DNA of 35,584 nt from a virus: IMG/VR virus record IMGVR_UViG_3300023284_002395, positions 1 through 35,584 of that record. The stretch is one strand, 5' to 3'. The notes under the pieces were generated by a model. It worked only from the letters and a program-made list of their open reading frames with translations. It made no database searches and was not told where the DNA came from. This document shows, in pieces, positions 1 to 6,318 of the stretch (positions are counted from its first letter, which is position 1; every line of letters begins with the position of its first letter). The position numbers and the translations under genes were made by a program.

Positions 1-184
1 GGGCTAGGTAAGTTGGACCCGGCGGGCTAGGTAAGTTGGACCCGGCGGGCTAGGTAAGTTGGACCCGGCGGGCTAGGTAAGTTGGACCCGGCGGGCTAGG
101 TAAGTTGGACCCGGCGGGCTAGGCAAGTTGGACCCGGCGGGCTAGGTAAGTTGGACCCGGCGGGCTAGGTAAGTTGGACCCGGC
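1..184. repeat. Eight tandem copies of a 23-bp repeat
   Basis: Eight head-to-tail 23-bp units begin at 1, 24, 47, 70, 93, 116, 139 and 162. They are identical except that the unit at 116 has C for T (GGCAAG instead of GGTAAG). The first base of the window already lies at the start of a unit, so the true copy number is unknown and the array may be an assembly edge. The core GCTAGGTAAGTT is shared with the following 15-bp repeats. Iteron-like by inference. Confidence 0.95.
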
Positions 185-186
185 GG

Positions 187-246
187 GCTAGGCAGGTTAG
201 CGCTAGGCAGGCTAGCGCTAGGCAGGTTAGCGCTAGGCAGGTTAGC
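187..246. repeat. Four tandem copies of a 15-bp repeat
   Basis: Units GCTAGGCAGGTTAGC lie at 187-201, 217-231 and 232-246, with the variant GCTAGGCAGGCTAGC at 202-216. Each unit has palindromic ends (GCTA...TAGC) and carries the core GCTAGGCAGG(T/C)T, a close variant of the core in the 23-bp array immediately upstream. The two arrays therefore look like one repeat family with two periods. Confidence 0.92.
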
Positions 247-285
247 GCGTTCTGTCCCGACCTAATCTGTCCCAGCCTTCGAAAC

Positions 286-420
286 TTATCCCCAATATTA
301 TCCACCGTGAGGCGATTATACTTATCCCCAATTTATCCCCAATATTATCCACAGACTCCGGAAAATGATATGCAAGATTGATGCCAAGTTTTGCTTACAA
401 AAGTTTACAAAAAAGATCTT
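286..420. other. DnaA-box-like cluster and AT-rich stretch, candidate replication origin
   Basis: Five DnaA-box-like 9-mers lie on the + strand: TTATCCCCA at 286-294, TTATCCACC at 298-306, TTATCCCCA at 322-330 and 333-341, and the consensus TTATCCACA at 345-353. Within groups they are spaced 11-12 bp, about one helical turn. A 20-bp direct repeat (286-305 and 333-352) contains two boxes each time. An AT-rich stretch follows (about 360-420). It includes two TTACAAAA copies and, on the minus strand at 418-406, a close relative of the E. coli unwinding 13-mer GATCTnTTnTTTT. With the iteron-like arrays just upstream, the arrangement resembles a bacterial or plasmid origin. No initiator gene is visible in the window. 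Origin function is inference. Confidence 0.6.
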
Positions 421-444
421 GACCCGCTGACTACTTCCTGATTC

Positions 445-469
445 AATGGCATTGTGGCATTTCGCCATT
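445..469. promoter_or_regulatory. Short inverted repeat upstream of the first gene
   Basis: AATGGC (445-450) and GCCATT (464-469) form a perfect 6-bp inverted repeat with a 13-nt spacer, ending about 22 bp before the ATG at 492. It could be an operator half-site pair or a leader hairpin. It also contains the alternative TTG start at 468. Confidence 0.3.
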
Positions 470-491
470 GACGACCAAACCGGAGAATTAC

Positions 492-908
492 ATGAAAGAT
501 TTAGTTGAAACTTTAGCTCGTGAGACCGCACCCGAGACCGCACCCGAGACCGCACCCGAGACCGCTTCTACGACTCTCTCGCGCGCTGTCACGCATCCTT
601 TTAGGATTGCCTTGGCCGATGGAGCCCTTTTGGGAAATCGGACTCGGTTCGAAACTGAAGCGGCCGCCAAAGCGGCGCCCGAATTCAAAAAGGGGATGAA
701 CGTCGTGCGGGCTGAGTCTGCCAGCAAGTTGAAAGCGGCGCGTAAGGGATTGCCCAAAGTTTCGCGTCGCGAGTCGCACCCCTTTCGCATTTGGGCAAAT
801 GACGAAAATAGCTGGCTAGGAAATCGCAAACGGTTTGAAACCGAGAAACTTGCCAAAGCGGCTCCTGAATTCAATGCCAAGCGGCACGAGATCCGCACCG
901 CTTCCTAG
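492..908 (+). CDS. Small protein with two copies of an HPFRI...LGNR...RFETE module
   Basis: 138 residues. The ATG at 492 is preferred because GGAG lies about seven bases upstream; an in-frame TTG at 468 has no such site. After a short acidic ETAP-repeat segment near the N terminus come two copies of a module of about 45 residues. Each starts HPFRI, then LGNR-x-RFETE, and ends AKAAPEF. The copies are joined by a basic linker. Function is unknown. Short proteins with an HPFRI/GNRxRF pattern occur in other phages, from memory. The position next to the origin-like region could mean an early or DNA-related role, but nothing in the sequence proves it. Confidence 0.8.
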   Translation: MKDLVETLARETAPETAPETAPETASTTLSRAVTHPFRIALADGALLGNRTRFETEAAAKAAPEFKKGMNVVRAESASKLKAARKGLPKVSRRESHPFRIWANDENSWLGNRKRFETEKLAKAAPEFNAKRHEIRTAS

Positions 909-920
909 TCGTTGACCGCT

Positions 921-949
921 TCCCCGCTCTCCATTGGGGAGGGCGGGGA
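921..949 (+). other. Strong GC-rich hairpin after the first gene
   Basis: TCCCCGCTCTCC (921-932) pairs with GGAGGGCGGGGA (938-949): 12 bp with one G-U pair and a 5-nt loop. It starts 12 bases after the stop of the preceding gene. No U-run follows, so it is not a classical intrinsic terminator. It may be an attenuator or an mRNA-stabilising stem. Confidence 0.55.
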
Positions 950-1188
950 CTGGATACAAAACCAGTATTTGCTGCGACGCAACATTTGCAGACCGAATTT
1001 TTCCCCGCCGACGACTATGGCCACATAAATTTTTCACGGGGGGTAAACGAAAATCGGTCCTGTTGCGAAAATTATCCAGTCTGTTCCCCAAAAGGAAATT
1101 CGGCGCTGACGATACCCTAACTATTGTGGACATGTCGGAAAAACCTGCTGATGATTTCCCGACCGGTCGGATAGTTGTATTAACGTAG
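934..1188 (+). CDS. Hypothetical protein, start and frame uncertain
   Basis: An open frame of up to 84 residues whose C-terminal half, with the stretch LTIVDMSEKPADDFPTGR, reads like a real protein. The start is doubtful. The only canonical start, TTG 934, lies in the loop of the hairpin at 921-949 with no ribosome site before it. A second frame (950-1120) is also open and protein-like but has only a CTG start. A frameshift joining the two frames, or an older gene that has decayed, is possible. No family is recognised. Confidence 0.35.
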   Translation: MGRAGTGYKTSICCDATFADRIFPRRRLWPHKFFTGGKRKSVLLRKLSSLFPKRKFGADDTLTIVDMSEKPADDFPTGRIVVLT

Positions 1189-1221
1189 CGAGACCGCATT
1201 GATATGACCGAGGGAAATGTG

Positions 1222-1284
1222 ATGGACGACTGGGTTATTGTGATAATCGTGGTGGGGCTCGTGTACCTAGCGGTGGTGCTGTAG
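1222..1284 (+). CDS. 20-residue membrane microprotein
   Basis: The ATG at 1222 follows GAGGGA at a suitable distance. The predicted peptide starts MDD and is then almost entirely hydrophobic (WVIVIIVVGLVYLAVVL), enough for one membrane-spanning helix. An in-frame ATG at 1204 would add six residues but has no ribosome site. The gene ends four bases before the next start. A real single-pass microprotein is plausible, but the length makes it uncertain. Confidence 0.4.
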   Translation: MDDWVIVIIVVGLVYLAVVL

Positions 1285-1288
1285 CGGT

Positions 1289-1534
1289 ATGACCACGCTG
1301 GAGGAAATTGCCCTGTTCCTGAAACAGCATAAGCGCCCTGTTTGGGGTGATACCGTGCTCTGGCTCCGAGACGAACACGTGGAACTGCGACGTCAACACC
1401 AAAACCTCCTTCGGGAAGTTCTTGACGTGGCTCACGCGCAGGAACGAAAGATTGATGTACGACAACTCCAAGCCCAACTGGACGAGTTGATGTTAACACC
1501 GAGGAAACAAGATGAGTGTCTGGACTCACGTTAG
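1289..1534 (+). CDS. Hypothetical helical protein
   Basis: 81 residues, rich in Glu, Gln, Arg and Leu, predicted mostly helical with a short coiled-coil tendency around residues 28-68. It starts five bases after the preceding microprotein and overlaps the next gene by 23 bases, as expected for a tightly packed phage operon. The ribosome site is weak, so translational coupling to the upstream reading is likely. No family is recognised. Confidence 0.6.
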   Translation: MTTLEEIALFLKQHKRPVWGDTVLWLRDEHVELRRQHQNLLREVLDVAHAQERKIDVRQLQAQLDELMLTPRKQDECLDSR

Positions 1535-2195
1535 CGGTAGTCTCCGTCTGGATTCAATCCCCGGTATGGGTCCTCCCATCGACCTCCATGAGGTTCTCGG
1601 GTTCACCTGTACCTTTGATGATAATCCGAACGCCTGGGATGCCTGTACCGTGCCCTGCGGAAGCGAGGGCAGCCTACAGTTTGGTACTGTACCCGGGGTG
1701 GTCCCCAGCTCGCTCAACTCGCATAATGTGATAATCTGGGGCGACCTACGGGATTATGAGAACCCCGATTCGGTGGTCGAGTGGTTTGAGGAACGGCTCA
1801 GCGTCCTGTCGGACTACCGCTGTCGGCACCGGGGAGCGACCCTCCTCGCGCAGACCGAGGGTGACAACGGTTGGTGGCTCTACCAGAGCGCTAGCGAGGA
1901 ACCGGTCCATAAAATGTGCCTGGCCAAGGTACCCGGACGAACACAACCCTTTCCCCAAACCTGTCCCGACTGTGACTCATCCCAAATTCGTGCTCGACTC
2001 GAGCACGAAACCTTCCAGTACGGATCGTTGGCTGACGACGTAAACCTCGCGGTGGAAGTGATGGTTTACACCTGCGCTGCTTGTAAGTTCCAGTGGACCG
2101 ACTACATGGCCGAGGCAGCCCGTGACGCGGCGGTCCGGGCCTACCGCGAGTCTCTTAACGTTGGCGCGCGCGACACCAGTAATAGTCATGACTAG
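1512..2195 (+). CDS. Conserved phage protein with C-terminal zinc ribbon
   Basis: 227 residues. The N-terminal half begins MSVWTHVSG and contains PCGSEGSLQF and a VIIWGDLRDYE segment. This pattern is familiar from a widespread family of unknown phage proteins. The C-terminal part has CPDC near residue 155 and CAAC near residue 193, followed by FQWTDYMAEAARDAAV, typical of a zinc ribbon. The two parts are probably separate domains: an unknown N-terminal fold with a metal-binding tail. AGGAAACAAG upstream of ATG 1512 serves as ribosome site. Function is unknown; a nucleic-acid or protein-binding role is inference from the ribbon. Confidence 0.8.
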   Translation: MSVWTHVSGSLRLDSIPGMGPPIDLHEVLGFTCTFDDNPNAWDACTVPCGSEGSLQFGTVPGVVPSSLNSHNVIIWGDLRDYENPDSVVEWFEERLSVLSDYRCRHRGATLLAQTEGDNGWWLYQSASEEPVHKMCLAKVPGRTQPFPQTCPDCDSSQIRARLEHETFQYGSLADDVNLAVEVMVYTCAACKFQWTDYMAEAARDAAVRAYRESLNVGARDTSNSHD

Positions 2196-2456
2196 TTGAA
2201 ACACGATTTGTGGAGTTTTGTGGAGTTTTGTGGAGTTTTGTGGAGTTTCATGAAGGTTTACGGAGGCTGCGGTGAAAGGGGACGTGAAAGCGTGAACGGG
2301 CAACCGTTCCAACAGATAGCCCCTGTCGTGTGGCACCGAGTAAAGATCGCACACCAGTTGAGGCCCGGTAGTTGGATCTGCAAACTGCTGATACCCTTGC
2401 ATACGGTTTAAAGTACACACAAAGTGCGGCCAGCCTCCCCCTAATTAGGAAAACTG
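2196..2456. other. Mostly non-coding gap with short repeats and a GNRA hairpin
   Basis: This 261-bp gap begins with a 10-bp tandem repeat (see 2207-2248). Further on GAACGG (2294-2299), a GCAA tetraloop and CCGTTC (2304-2309) form a compact GNRA-capped hairpin. A TTG-started frame of 71 codons (2196-2411) is open but has no ribosome site and starts across the repeat, so I do not call it a gene. The site for the next gene (AGGA, 2447-2450) closes the region. Confidence 0.45.
2207..2248. repeat. 10-bp tandem repeat, about four copies
   Basis: TGGAGTTTTG is repeated at 2211-2220, 2221-2230 and 2231-2240, with partial units on both sides. The period of one helical turn places each copy on the same face of the DNA. 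It lies directly after the stop codon of the gene ending at 2195. It may be a regulator-binding array or replication slippage. Confidence 0.9.
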
Positions 2457-2840
2457 ATGTGCATTGAGGAGAAACCAGAAATCTGGATTGCCGGTGACCC
2501 GATACGGGCGTGGAAGGTAGTTACGTTCCCCGAACGCCAGTCGCGGTGGCTCCCGGAGAAGCGGGCTATCCTGTTCCGTTGGGAATGGCTTAGCGACTAT
2601 TACGAGAGTTATCCTTTTGTCAGGGGTCACGGGGAGTTGTTTACGTACCCGGTTGGTGCCAATGTGCGGTCAATCTGGCCCGGTATTTTCTGTCTTGTAA
2701 ACTGGCTCGAACCTGACGATTTTGAGAATGAAGCTCTGACTGTTATCAAGGTGGAGATCCCAACCGGGACTGAATTTGTGAAAGGAACCTCACAAGGTCG
2801 TGAAACGATTTGCGCGCAGGTGGTGAAGGTGCTGACGTGA
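2457..2840 (+). CDS. Conserved phage hypothetical protein
   Basis: 127 residues. It starts MCIEEKPEIWIAGDPIRAWKV and ends with LTVIKVEIPTGTEFVKG and ETICAQVVKVL. This layout, MC at the start, then P-x-I-x-IA and WKV, with a late IPxGTxFxxG segment, is one I recall in many small phage proteins of unknown function. AGGA lies six bases before ATG 2457. It overlaps the next gene by four bases (GTGA). No catalytic motif is evident. Confidence 0.75.
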   Translation: MCIEEKPEIWIAGDPIRAWKVVTFPERQSRWLPEKRAILFRWEWLSDYYESYPFVRGHGELFTYPVGANVRSIWPGIFCLVNWLEPDDFENEALTVIKVEIPTGTEFVKGTSQGRETICAQVVKVLT

Positions 2841-3325
2841 GTAAGTCCCAGATGGAGAGCATCCAAGAACGGCTTCAACTGTTAAACGAAGCGCGTCGGC
2901 TGATTGACTTGATTAATTTTGAATGGCAGTCCGACCCCATGAGCGTGGCGTGCTTTGATAACCGGATTATAGCGGAAACGCAGGCGTGGCTTGCAAGGCA
3001 TGACCGGCACGTAAAGGAAATTACGCTGGCGGCTCTTGTTGGCGCGTTGGTCGACGTCTATGAGGAAGATATTTACGCCGTGCGGCAGGTGTTTAAGCGT
3101 AACTGTTTTGGTGTTGTTCTCTCCGAGCGGACAAGTGATGATCCCCACGTGTGTTTTACTATTATCGTGGAAGATGACGGTAACTGGTTCGTGAACGGAA
3201 AAGATGCCGCTTCGGCTGTTTGGGTGGGAGAATTGCACGAATTACTCGGTGAGGCGAACCGGTGGATGGTCGAACACTGTAAAAAGGATGTTGGCGGATG
3301 GAGGTTTGAAGGGACAAACGGATGA
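2837..3325 (+). CDS. Hypothetical protein
   Basis: 162 residues from GTG 2837, which overlaps the upstream stop (GTGA) and has GAAGG about eight bases before it. TTG 2810 and ATG 2852 are alternatives. The N-terminal part looks helical, with a basic WLARHDRHVKE segment. The C-terminal half contains alternating strand-like segments such as VCFTIIVEDDGNWFVNG. No family is recognised. Confidence 0.65.
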   Translation: MSKSQMESIQERLQLLNEARRLIDLINFEWQSDPMSVACFDNRIIAETQAWLARHDRHVKEITLAALVGALVDVYEEDIYAVRQVFKRNCFGVVLSERTSDDPHVCFTIIVEDDGNWFVNGKDAASAVWVGELHELLGEANRWMVEHCKKDVGGWRFEGTNG

Positions 3326-3555
3326 ATTCTACGTGCTGGCAGACCATGGGGATCGACGGGAGACGCTTTGGGGTTTCCCCGGAATATGGCGGGCGCAATA
3401 GCCCGGTGTCTGCAAGTCAGGTGGTATGCGGTTGCAAACGTGACCACCTGGCGAATTTGAATTACGGGCCAATCATGTCGAGAGGAGGGATAACTGGCGG
3501 CCTGTTGCCAAGTGTCCAGCGTGAATACGCATATCTCAATGAAACAGGCTCTTGA
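3322..3555 (+). CDS. Hypothetical small protein
   Basis: 77 residues, beginning with an ATGA overlap on the upstream stop. Glycine- and serine-rich, with a CGC pair in the middle and a C terminus reading SVQREYAYLNETGS. No motif is recognised. A competing frame (3204-3401) is open but starts deep inside the upstream gene. Confidence 0.45.
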   Translation: MNSTCWQTMGIDGRRFGVSPEYGGRNSPVSASQVVCGCKRDHLANLNYGPIMSRGGITGGLLPSVQREYAYLNETGS

Positions 3556-3597
3556 CATGAGCGGCCCACCCTACGTGAGTTGTGGAGGGACACGTTG

Positions 3598-3954
3598 ATG
3601 AACGGAACGTTATCTATACTGAATGTAGGAGAGGGTGATACGACCCTGACTTTTGACAAAAAGAACCCGAAGGAACGAGAGAGGGCGGCGAAAATAGTGA
3701 CTGATATGCTGAGGCAGGGTTACGCGCTCTTGGTGCAGGTGGGGACCCGAAAAGGAGAGCCTACTTACCAGCGGGTGAAAGAATTTGACCCGCAGCGATG
3801 CGAGTACGTGATCGCGTCGGGTCCGGACGAGACGGTGGATATCGGGAAAGAGCCCGAGGAAAAGGTGACGAAGAAAAAAATTAAGAAAAAGACCCGGCGC
3901 ATCCCGGCGGGGAAAACAAAGGCGGTGGCGATGGGGAGAAGCGCCGGTGGTTGA
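3598..3954 (+). CDS. Conserved phage hypothetical protein with basic tail
   Basis: 118 residues from ATG 3598, which has GGAGGGA seven bases upstream. The first 75 residues (LSILNVGEGDTTLTF, then KNPKERERAAKIVTDMLRQGY, then YQRVKEFDPQRCEYVIA) resemble a phage family of unknown function that I recall from memory. A lysine-rich tail (KKKIKKKTRR) follows and could bind nucleic acid or the host envelope. It overlaps the next gene by eight bases. Confidence 0.75.
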   Translation: MNGTLSILNVGEGDTTLTFDKKNPKERERAAKIVTDMLRQGYALLVQVGTRKGEPTYQRVKEFDPQRCEYVIASGPDETVDIGKEPEEKVTKKKIKKKTRRIPAGKTKAVAMGRSAGG

Positions 3955-4648
3955 TTACGAATCTCTCGAGATGGCAGATAGTTTTGCGGTGGCCCGGAAT
4001 TTTGCGCGGAAGCTGGGAAAGGTGGCGGGAGAGTGGGCTGGTATCCCGATGCCGATTGAGGGAGAGGATATTGTTGTCCACCCTAGCTACCGGTTTGCTA
4101 AAGTGTTTGAGAAGTCGAAGGAACTTGATGAGGAGGATGATATTCGGGTGAGAAACACCTTCTGGTCACACTGGCGGCGAAGAAACGTGCACGTTTACGA
4201 AGAGAACGGAAAGGTGAGGAAAGTTTTTGAGCGTGGGGTGGGAAATCTCGATCAGCAGCTGCACACCATGGGGTGCGCGGTGGCTTGGGGCGTGGAGCAG
4301 GAACACCGAGCACTTAACCTTCTGGCGACGTTGTTGAACCACCACCTTTTTAAGACTTACCTTTTGGTGGGAGCTTTTTTGGAGTCAAGTAAACGAAGCG
4401 GGCTGACGTACCTTTTTCGACGGTTGCGACCCACGGTGGTGCTGAAACTTGATACGAAGAGAGATAACGTGCGGGTTTTATGTACCCTTTGTATGCACCC
4501 GATCGGATATTACGAGAATTCTTGGGCGGGGGTGATGTGCCCGACTGATGATGTGCTGGCTCATTTGATGTTGATGCGGGGTGATGAGGCGATGTTTTGG
4601 CGACGAAGTAACCAGCACCCGTCGAACAGGCCAGAGGCAGGATTGTGA
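3947..4648 (+). CDS. Conserved phage hypothetical protein
   Basis: 233 residues from GTG 3947, with GGGGAGA about eight bases before it. The C-terminal third (GLTYLFRRLRPT, then VLCTLCMHPIGYY, then WAGVMCPTDDVLAHLMLMRGDEAMFWRRSNQHP) is reminiscent of a conserved phage protein of unknown function. CTLC and one later Cys could hold a metal. There is no clear membrane helix. It ends in an ATG overlap with the following gene. Confidence 0.7.
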   Translation: MVDYESLEMADSFAVARNFARKLGKVAGEWAGIPMPIEGEDIVVHPSYRFAKVFEKSKELDEEDDIRVRNTFWSHWRRRNVHVYEENGKVRKVFERGVGNLDQQLHTMGCAVAWGVEQEHRALNLLATLLNHHLFKTYLLVGAFLESSKRSGLTYLFRRLRPTVVLKLDTKRDNVRVLCTLCMHPIGYYENSWAGVMCPTDDVLAHLMLMRGDEAMFWRRSNQHPSNRPEAGL

Positions 4649-4935
4649 TGAACCGGATCCCGATCGGAACTTTTTGCTTGGTGACTAACGCGACCCAACG
4701 TAAGGAGTGTATTGGGCATGTAGTTGAAGTTAGCGGACATGGGATTACTCAAAATGAGCTCATGAGGTGGCCTAGTTTTGCATCTTGTGTTAACCCTCAC
4801 CGGGTTATTGATTGTCAAAAGGGATTTTCTAACGGTGATGATGGGGACTGGATTATACGGGGCGCCTACCTAATGCCGATTACCCCTGATAAAACAATCT
4901 GTGAAGAAGAGAACTTTGCTTACCTGGACACTTAA
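4648..4935 (+). CDS. Hypothetical protein, beta-rich
   Basis: 95 residues from ATG 4648; GTG 4645 is an alternative. It opens with IPIGTFCLVTNATQRKECIGHVVEVSG and ends with AYLMPITPD, a layout like small SH3-barrel-like phage proteins, though this is only an impression. It overlaps the stop of the preceding gene by one base. Confidence 0.6.
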   Translation: MNRIPIGTFCLVTNATQRKECIGHVVEVSGHGITQNELMRWPSFASCVNPHRVIDCQKGFSNGDDGDWIIRGAYLMPITPDKTICEEENFAYLDT

Positions 4936-4937
4936 CC

Positions 4938-5090
4938 GTGAATTTTCGTCAGCTAATTGAAGACCTGCAAAGTGTTTTGTGGCGTCTCGCGCATGGGGTA
5001 TTAGTCGTTGTGCTTCTTTTTGTCGTAATTCCGTTAATGGCGCAGTTATTCGTGAAAGGGCTGCCTTGGTGGCAGGAATTGCTGCTGTGA
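4938..5090 (+). CDS. 50-residue single-pass membrane protein
   Basis: GTG 4938 starts two bases after the upstream stop. The protein has a short polar N terminus (MNFRQLIEDLQSVLWRLAHG), then a hydrophobic helix GVLVVVLLFVVIPLMAQLFV, then a short amphipathic end with WWQELLL. A role in lysis or membrane association is possible, but no family is recognised. The ribosome site is weak, so coupling to the upstream gene is likely. Confidence 0.55.
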   Translation: MNFRQLIEDLQSVLWRLAHGVLVVVLLFVVIPLMAQLFVKGLPWWQELLL

Positions 5091-5111
5091 AATGCGAGGA
5101 GCTTTAGCGGG

Positions 5112-5240
5112 ATGAATAAAGTTATCGTGAAACAACTGTTGACTAGTTGGCTGGCGAAGCGGTTCCCCAAGTTGCTTCGTTACAAAAAGAGTAACCGAAC
5201 GATAGTTTGGCGTCCGTGGCCGAAAAGGTGGACCCGATGA
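5112..5240 (+). CDS. Small very basic protein
   Basis: 42 residues from ATG 5112, with GAGGAG about ten bases before it. It is rich in Lys, Arg and Trp and ends WRPWPKRWTR. It overlaps the next start by ATGA (5237). Function is unknown; nucleic-acid or membrane binding is possible from composition alone. Confidence 0.5.
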   Translation: MNKVIVKQLLTSWLAKRFPKLLRYKKSNRTIVWRPWPKRWTR

Positions 5241-5436
5241 CTGAATTTGAGAAAGAGCTGGGGCGCTGTTGAACAGGTTCTCGATGGAGAACGAGTCGAA
5301 CACGCCGGATTTTATCCTGGCGAATTACTTGGGCGGGTGCCTACGGATCTATAATGAGATTGTAGGTTTGCGAGAAGAATGGTACGGAAGAAAAACTACC
5401 GGTGATGCTGATGAGAGTAAAGATAAAAGGATGTGA
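5237..5436 (+). CDS. Conserved small phage protein split by an apparent -1 frameshift
   Basis: From ATG 5237 the frame reads MTEFEKELGRC and stops at 5272. The -1 frame from 5260 continues GALLNRFSMENESNTPDF, then ILANYLGGCL and EEWYGRK, to a stop at 5436. Joined at the G-run 5260-5263 they give a 65-residue protein. From memory this matches a common phage family (ALLNRxSxENxSNTPDFILAxYL, ending WYG) over both parts. A lost G (five to four), a sequencing error or programmed frameshifting would each explain it. If the second frame starts on its own, TTG 5269 or ATG 5284 would be used. Function of the family is unknown. Confidence 0.6.
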
Positions 5437-5524
5437 GTGCGGAGGATATTGGAAGCCGCGGTATCGGAAACAAAAGAAGCCGCGGTATTACTGCGCGTTT
5501 TGCGGGCGACGGAAGCTGGCGTGA
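5411..5524 (+). CDS. 37-residue zinc-ribbon protein
   Basis: ATG 5411 starts inside the end of the preceding gene in another frame. The sequence contains CECGGYW and, later, YYCAFCGRRK. The spacing of one C-x-C pair and one C-x-x-C pair is right for a minimal zinc ribbon. The rest is Lys/Arg-rich. It probably binds nucleic acid or a host protein; the partner is unknown. Confidence 0.55.
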   Translation: MRVKIKGCECGGYWKPRYRKQKKPRYYCAFCGRRKLA

Positions 5525-5611
5525 AAGAATGAGTGATTATGTTGTAATGACATCGGGCATGGCTCGATGGAGAAATGCCCCCGAATGAAAATTCTTAACC
5601 AGGAGATGAAC

Positions 5612-5800
5612 ATGCTTAAATTAGCTTCACTCTTTCGGTCACGTCGTTTTTGGATCGCTCAGGGAACGGTGATTGCGCTCATGGTGAACGCCCAGTTCGG
5701 GGTGGATGAGGCGACCACGATGGCGGCGTTCGATAAGATACTGGCGGTTGCAGCCGAAATAGGCTGGATTATCGGTGACGCGATTCGTAAGACCGAATGA
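5612..5800 (+). CDS. Small holin-like membrane protein
   Basis: 62 residues from ATG 5612, with AGGAG (5601-5605) six bases upstream. The layout is a basic N terminus (LFRSRRFW), a hydrophobic helix (IAQGTVIALMVNAQFGV), a DEATTMAAFDKIL segment, a second weaker helix ending GWIIGDAIRKTE. This RSRRFW...GVDE...GDxxRKT pattern is known to me in small phage membrane proteins often labelled putative holins. The lipoprotein gene just downstream supports a lysis module, although no endolysin is visible here. Confidence 0.6.
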   Translation: MLKLASLFRSRRFWIAQGTVIALMVNAQFGVDEATTMAAFDKILAVAAEIGWIIGDAIRKTE

Positions 5801-5898
5801 GAGTAATTTGAAATGGTTACACCTTGCCCCTTTGGATAGCGTTGCGTGCGGGGCGCTCTTAGGGGGCAGGGAGGTTGGCTTACAGTAAGGAGCACGGT

Positions 5899-6318
5899 AT
5901 GAGAGGAAAATGGTTAACTTTTTTGGTTGTTTTGGTAGCGGGCTGTGCCAGCACCGTGGAGGGGTTGACTCCCTCAGCCCGGGTGTATGCGGCTCAGAAG
6001 GAGTTTAATGAGCTCTACTTTCCCCCAATACAGCGGTACAGCGCGCAGCAGTACTGTGATGCAACGGCAACACCCCCGGTGTTAGTGGAGTGCGCGGACG
6101 CCCAGACGGTTGTGACGTTGAACGCGGTAGTGCAGGAAACCGGATTGGCCCTGGCGATAGCCCAAACGGCGGTTAGGACGATGGAGGAAACTTGTAAACT
6201 GCCGGATGAGGTGTCCTGTAATGATGCGACGGCTACGGTTTCTCTTAGCGCGAGCGCGCTTCGGGCGGCTCTGGCTAGATTGTCAACAGAATTTATTGCA
6301 GCGGGGTTGGATAAATGA
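5899..6318 (+). CDS. Phage lipoprotein
   Basis: 139 residues from ATG 5899, with AAGGAG upstream. A basic start (MRGKW), a hydrophobic stretch and a lipobox VAGC (Cys16) predict a lipoprotein anchored in the cell envelope after signal peptidase II cleavage. The mature part has four more cysteines, possibly forming disulfides outside the cytoplasm, and an Ala-rich helical C terminus. Next to a holin-like gene, an outer-membrane spanin-like or superinfection-exclusion role is possible. It is longer than a typical Rz1, and no proline-rich segment is seen. Confidence 0.65.
   Translation: MRGKWLTFLVVLVAGCASTVEGLTPSARVYAAQKEFNELYFPPIQRYSAQQYCDATATPPVLVECADAQTVVTLNAVVQETGLALAIAQTAVRTMEETCKLPDEVSCNDATATVSLSASALRAALARLSTEFIAAGLDK

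Noticed and set aside
1-246. CRISPR array
   Set aside because: Repeats are directly adjacent with no unique spacers and no cas genes are present.
322-555. Minus-strand frame over the origin region
   Set aside because: Its RSRVRSRV start is only the antisense of a simple ETAP-coding repeat.
816-1529. Minus-strand frame of 237 codons
   Set aside because: It crosses several + strand genes and a hairpin, has no ribosome site, and no product motif is seen.
2196-2411. 71-codon TTG-started frame in the gap after the gene at 1512
   Set aside because: No ribosome site, starts over a 10-bp tandem repeat, and no protein-like pattern.
5529-5588. 19-codon frame before the holin-like gene
   Set aside because: Short, no clear ribosome site; could be a leader peptide but support is too thin.
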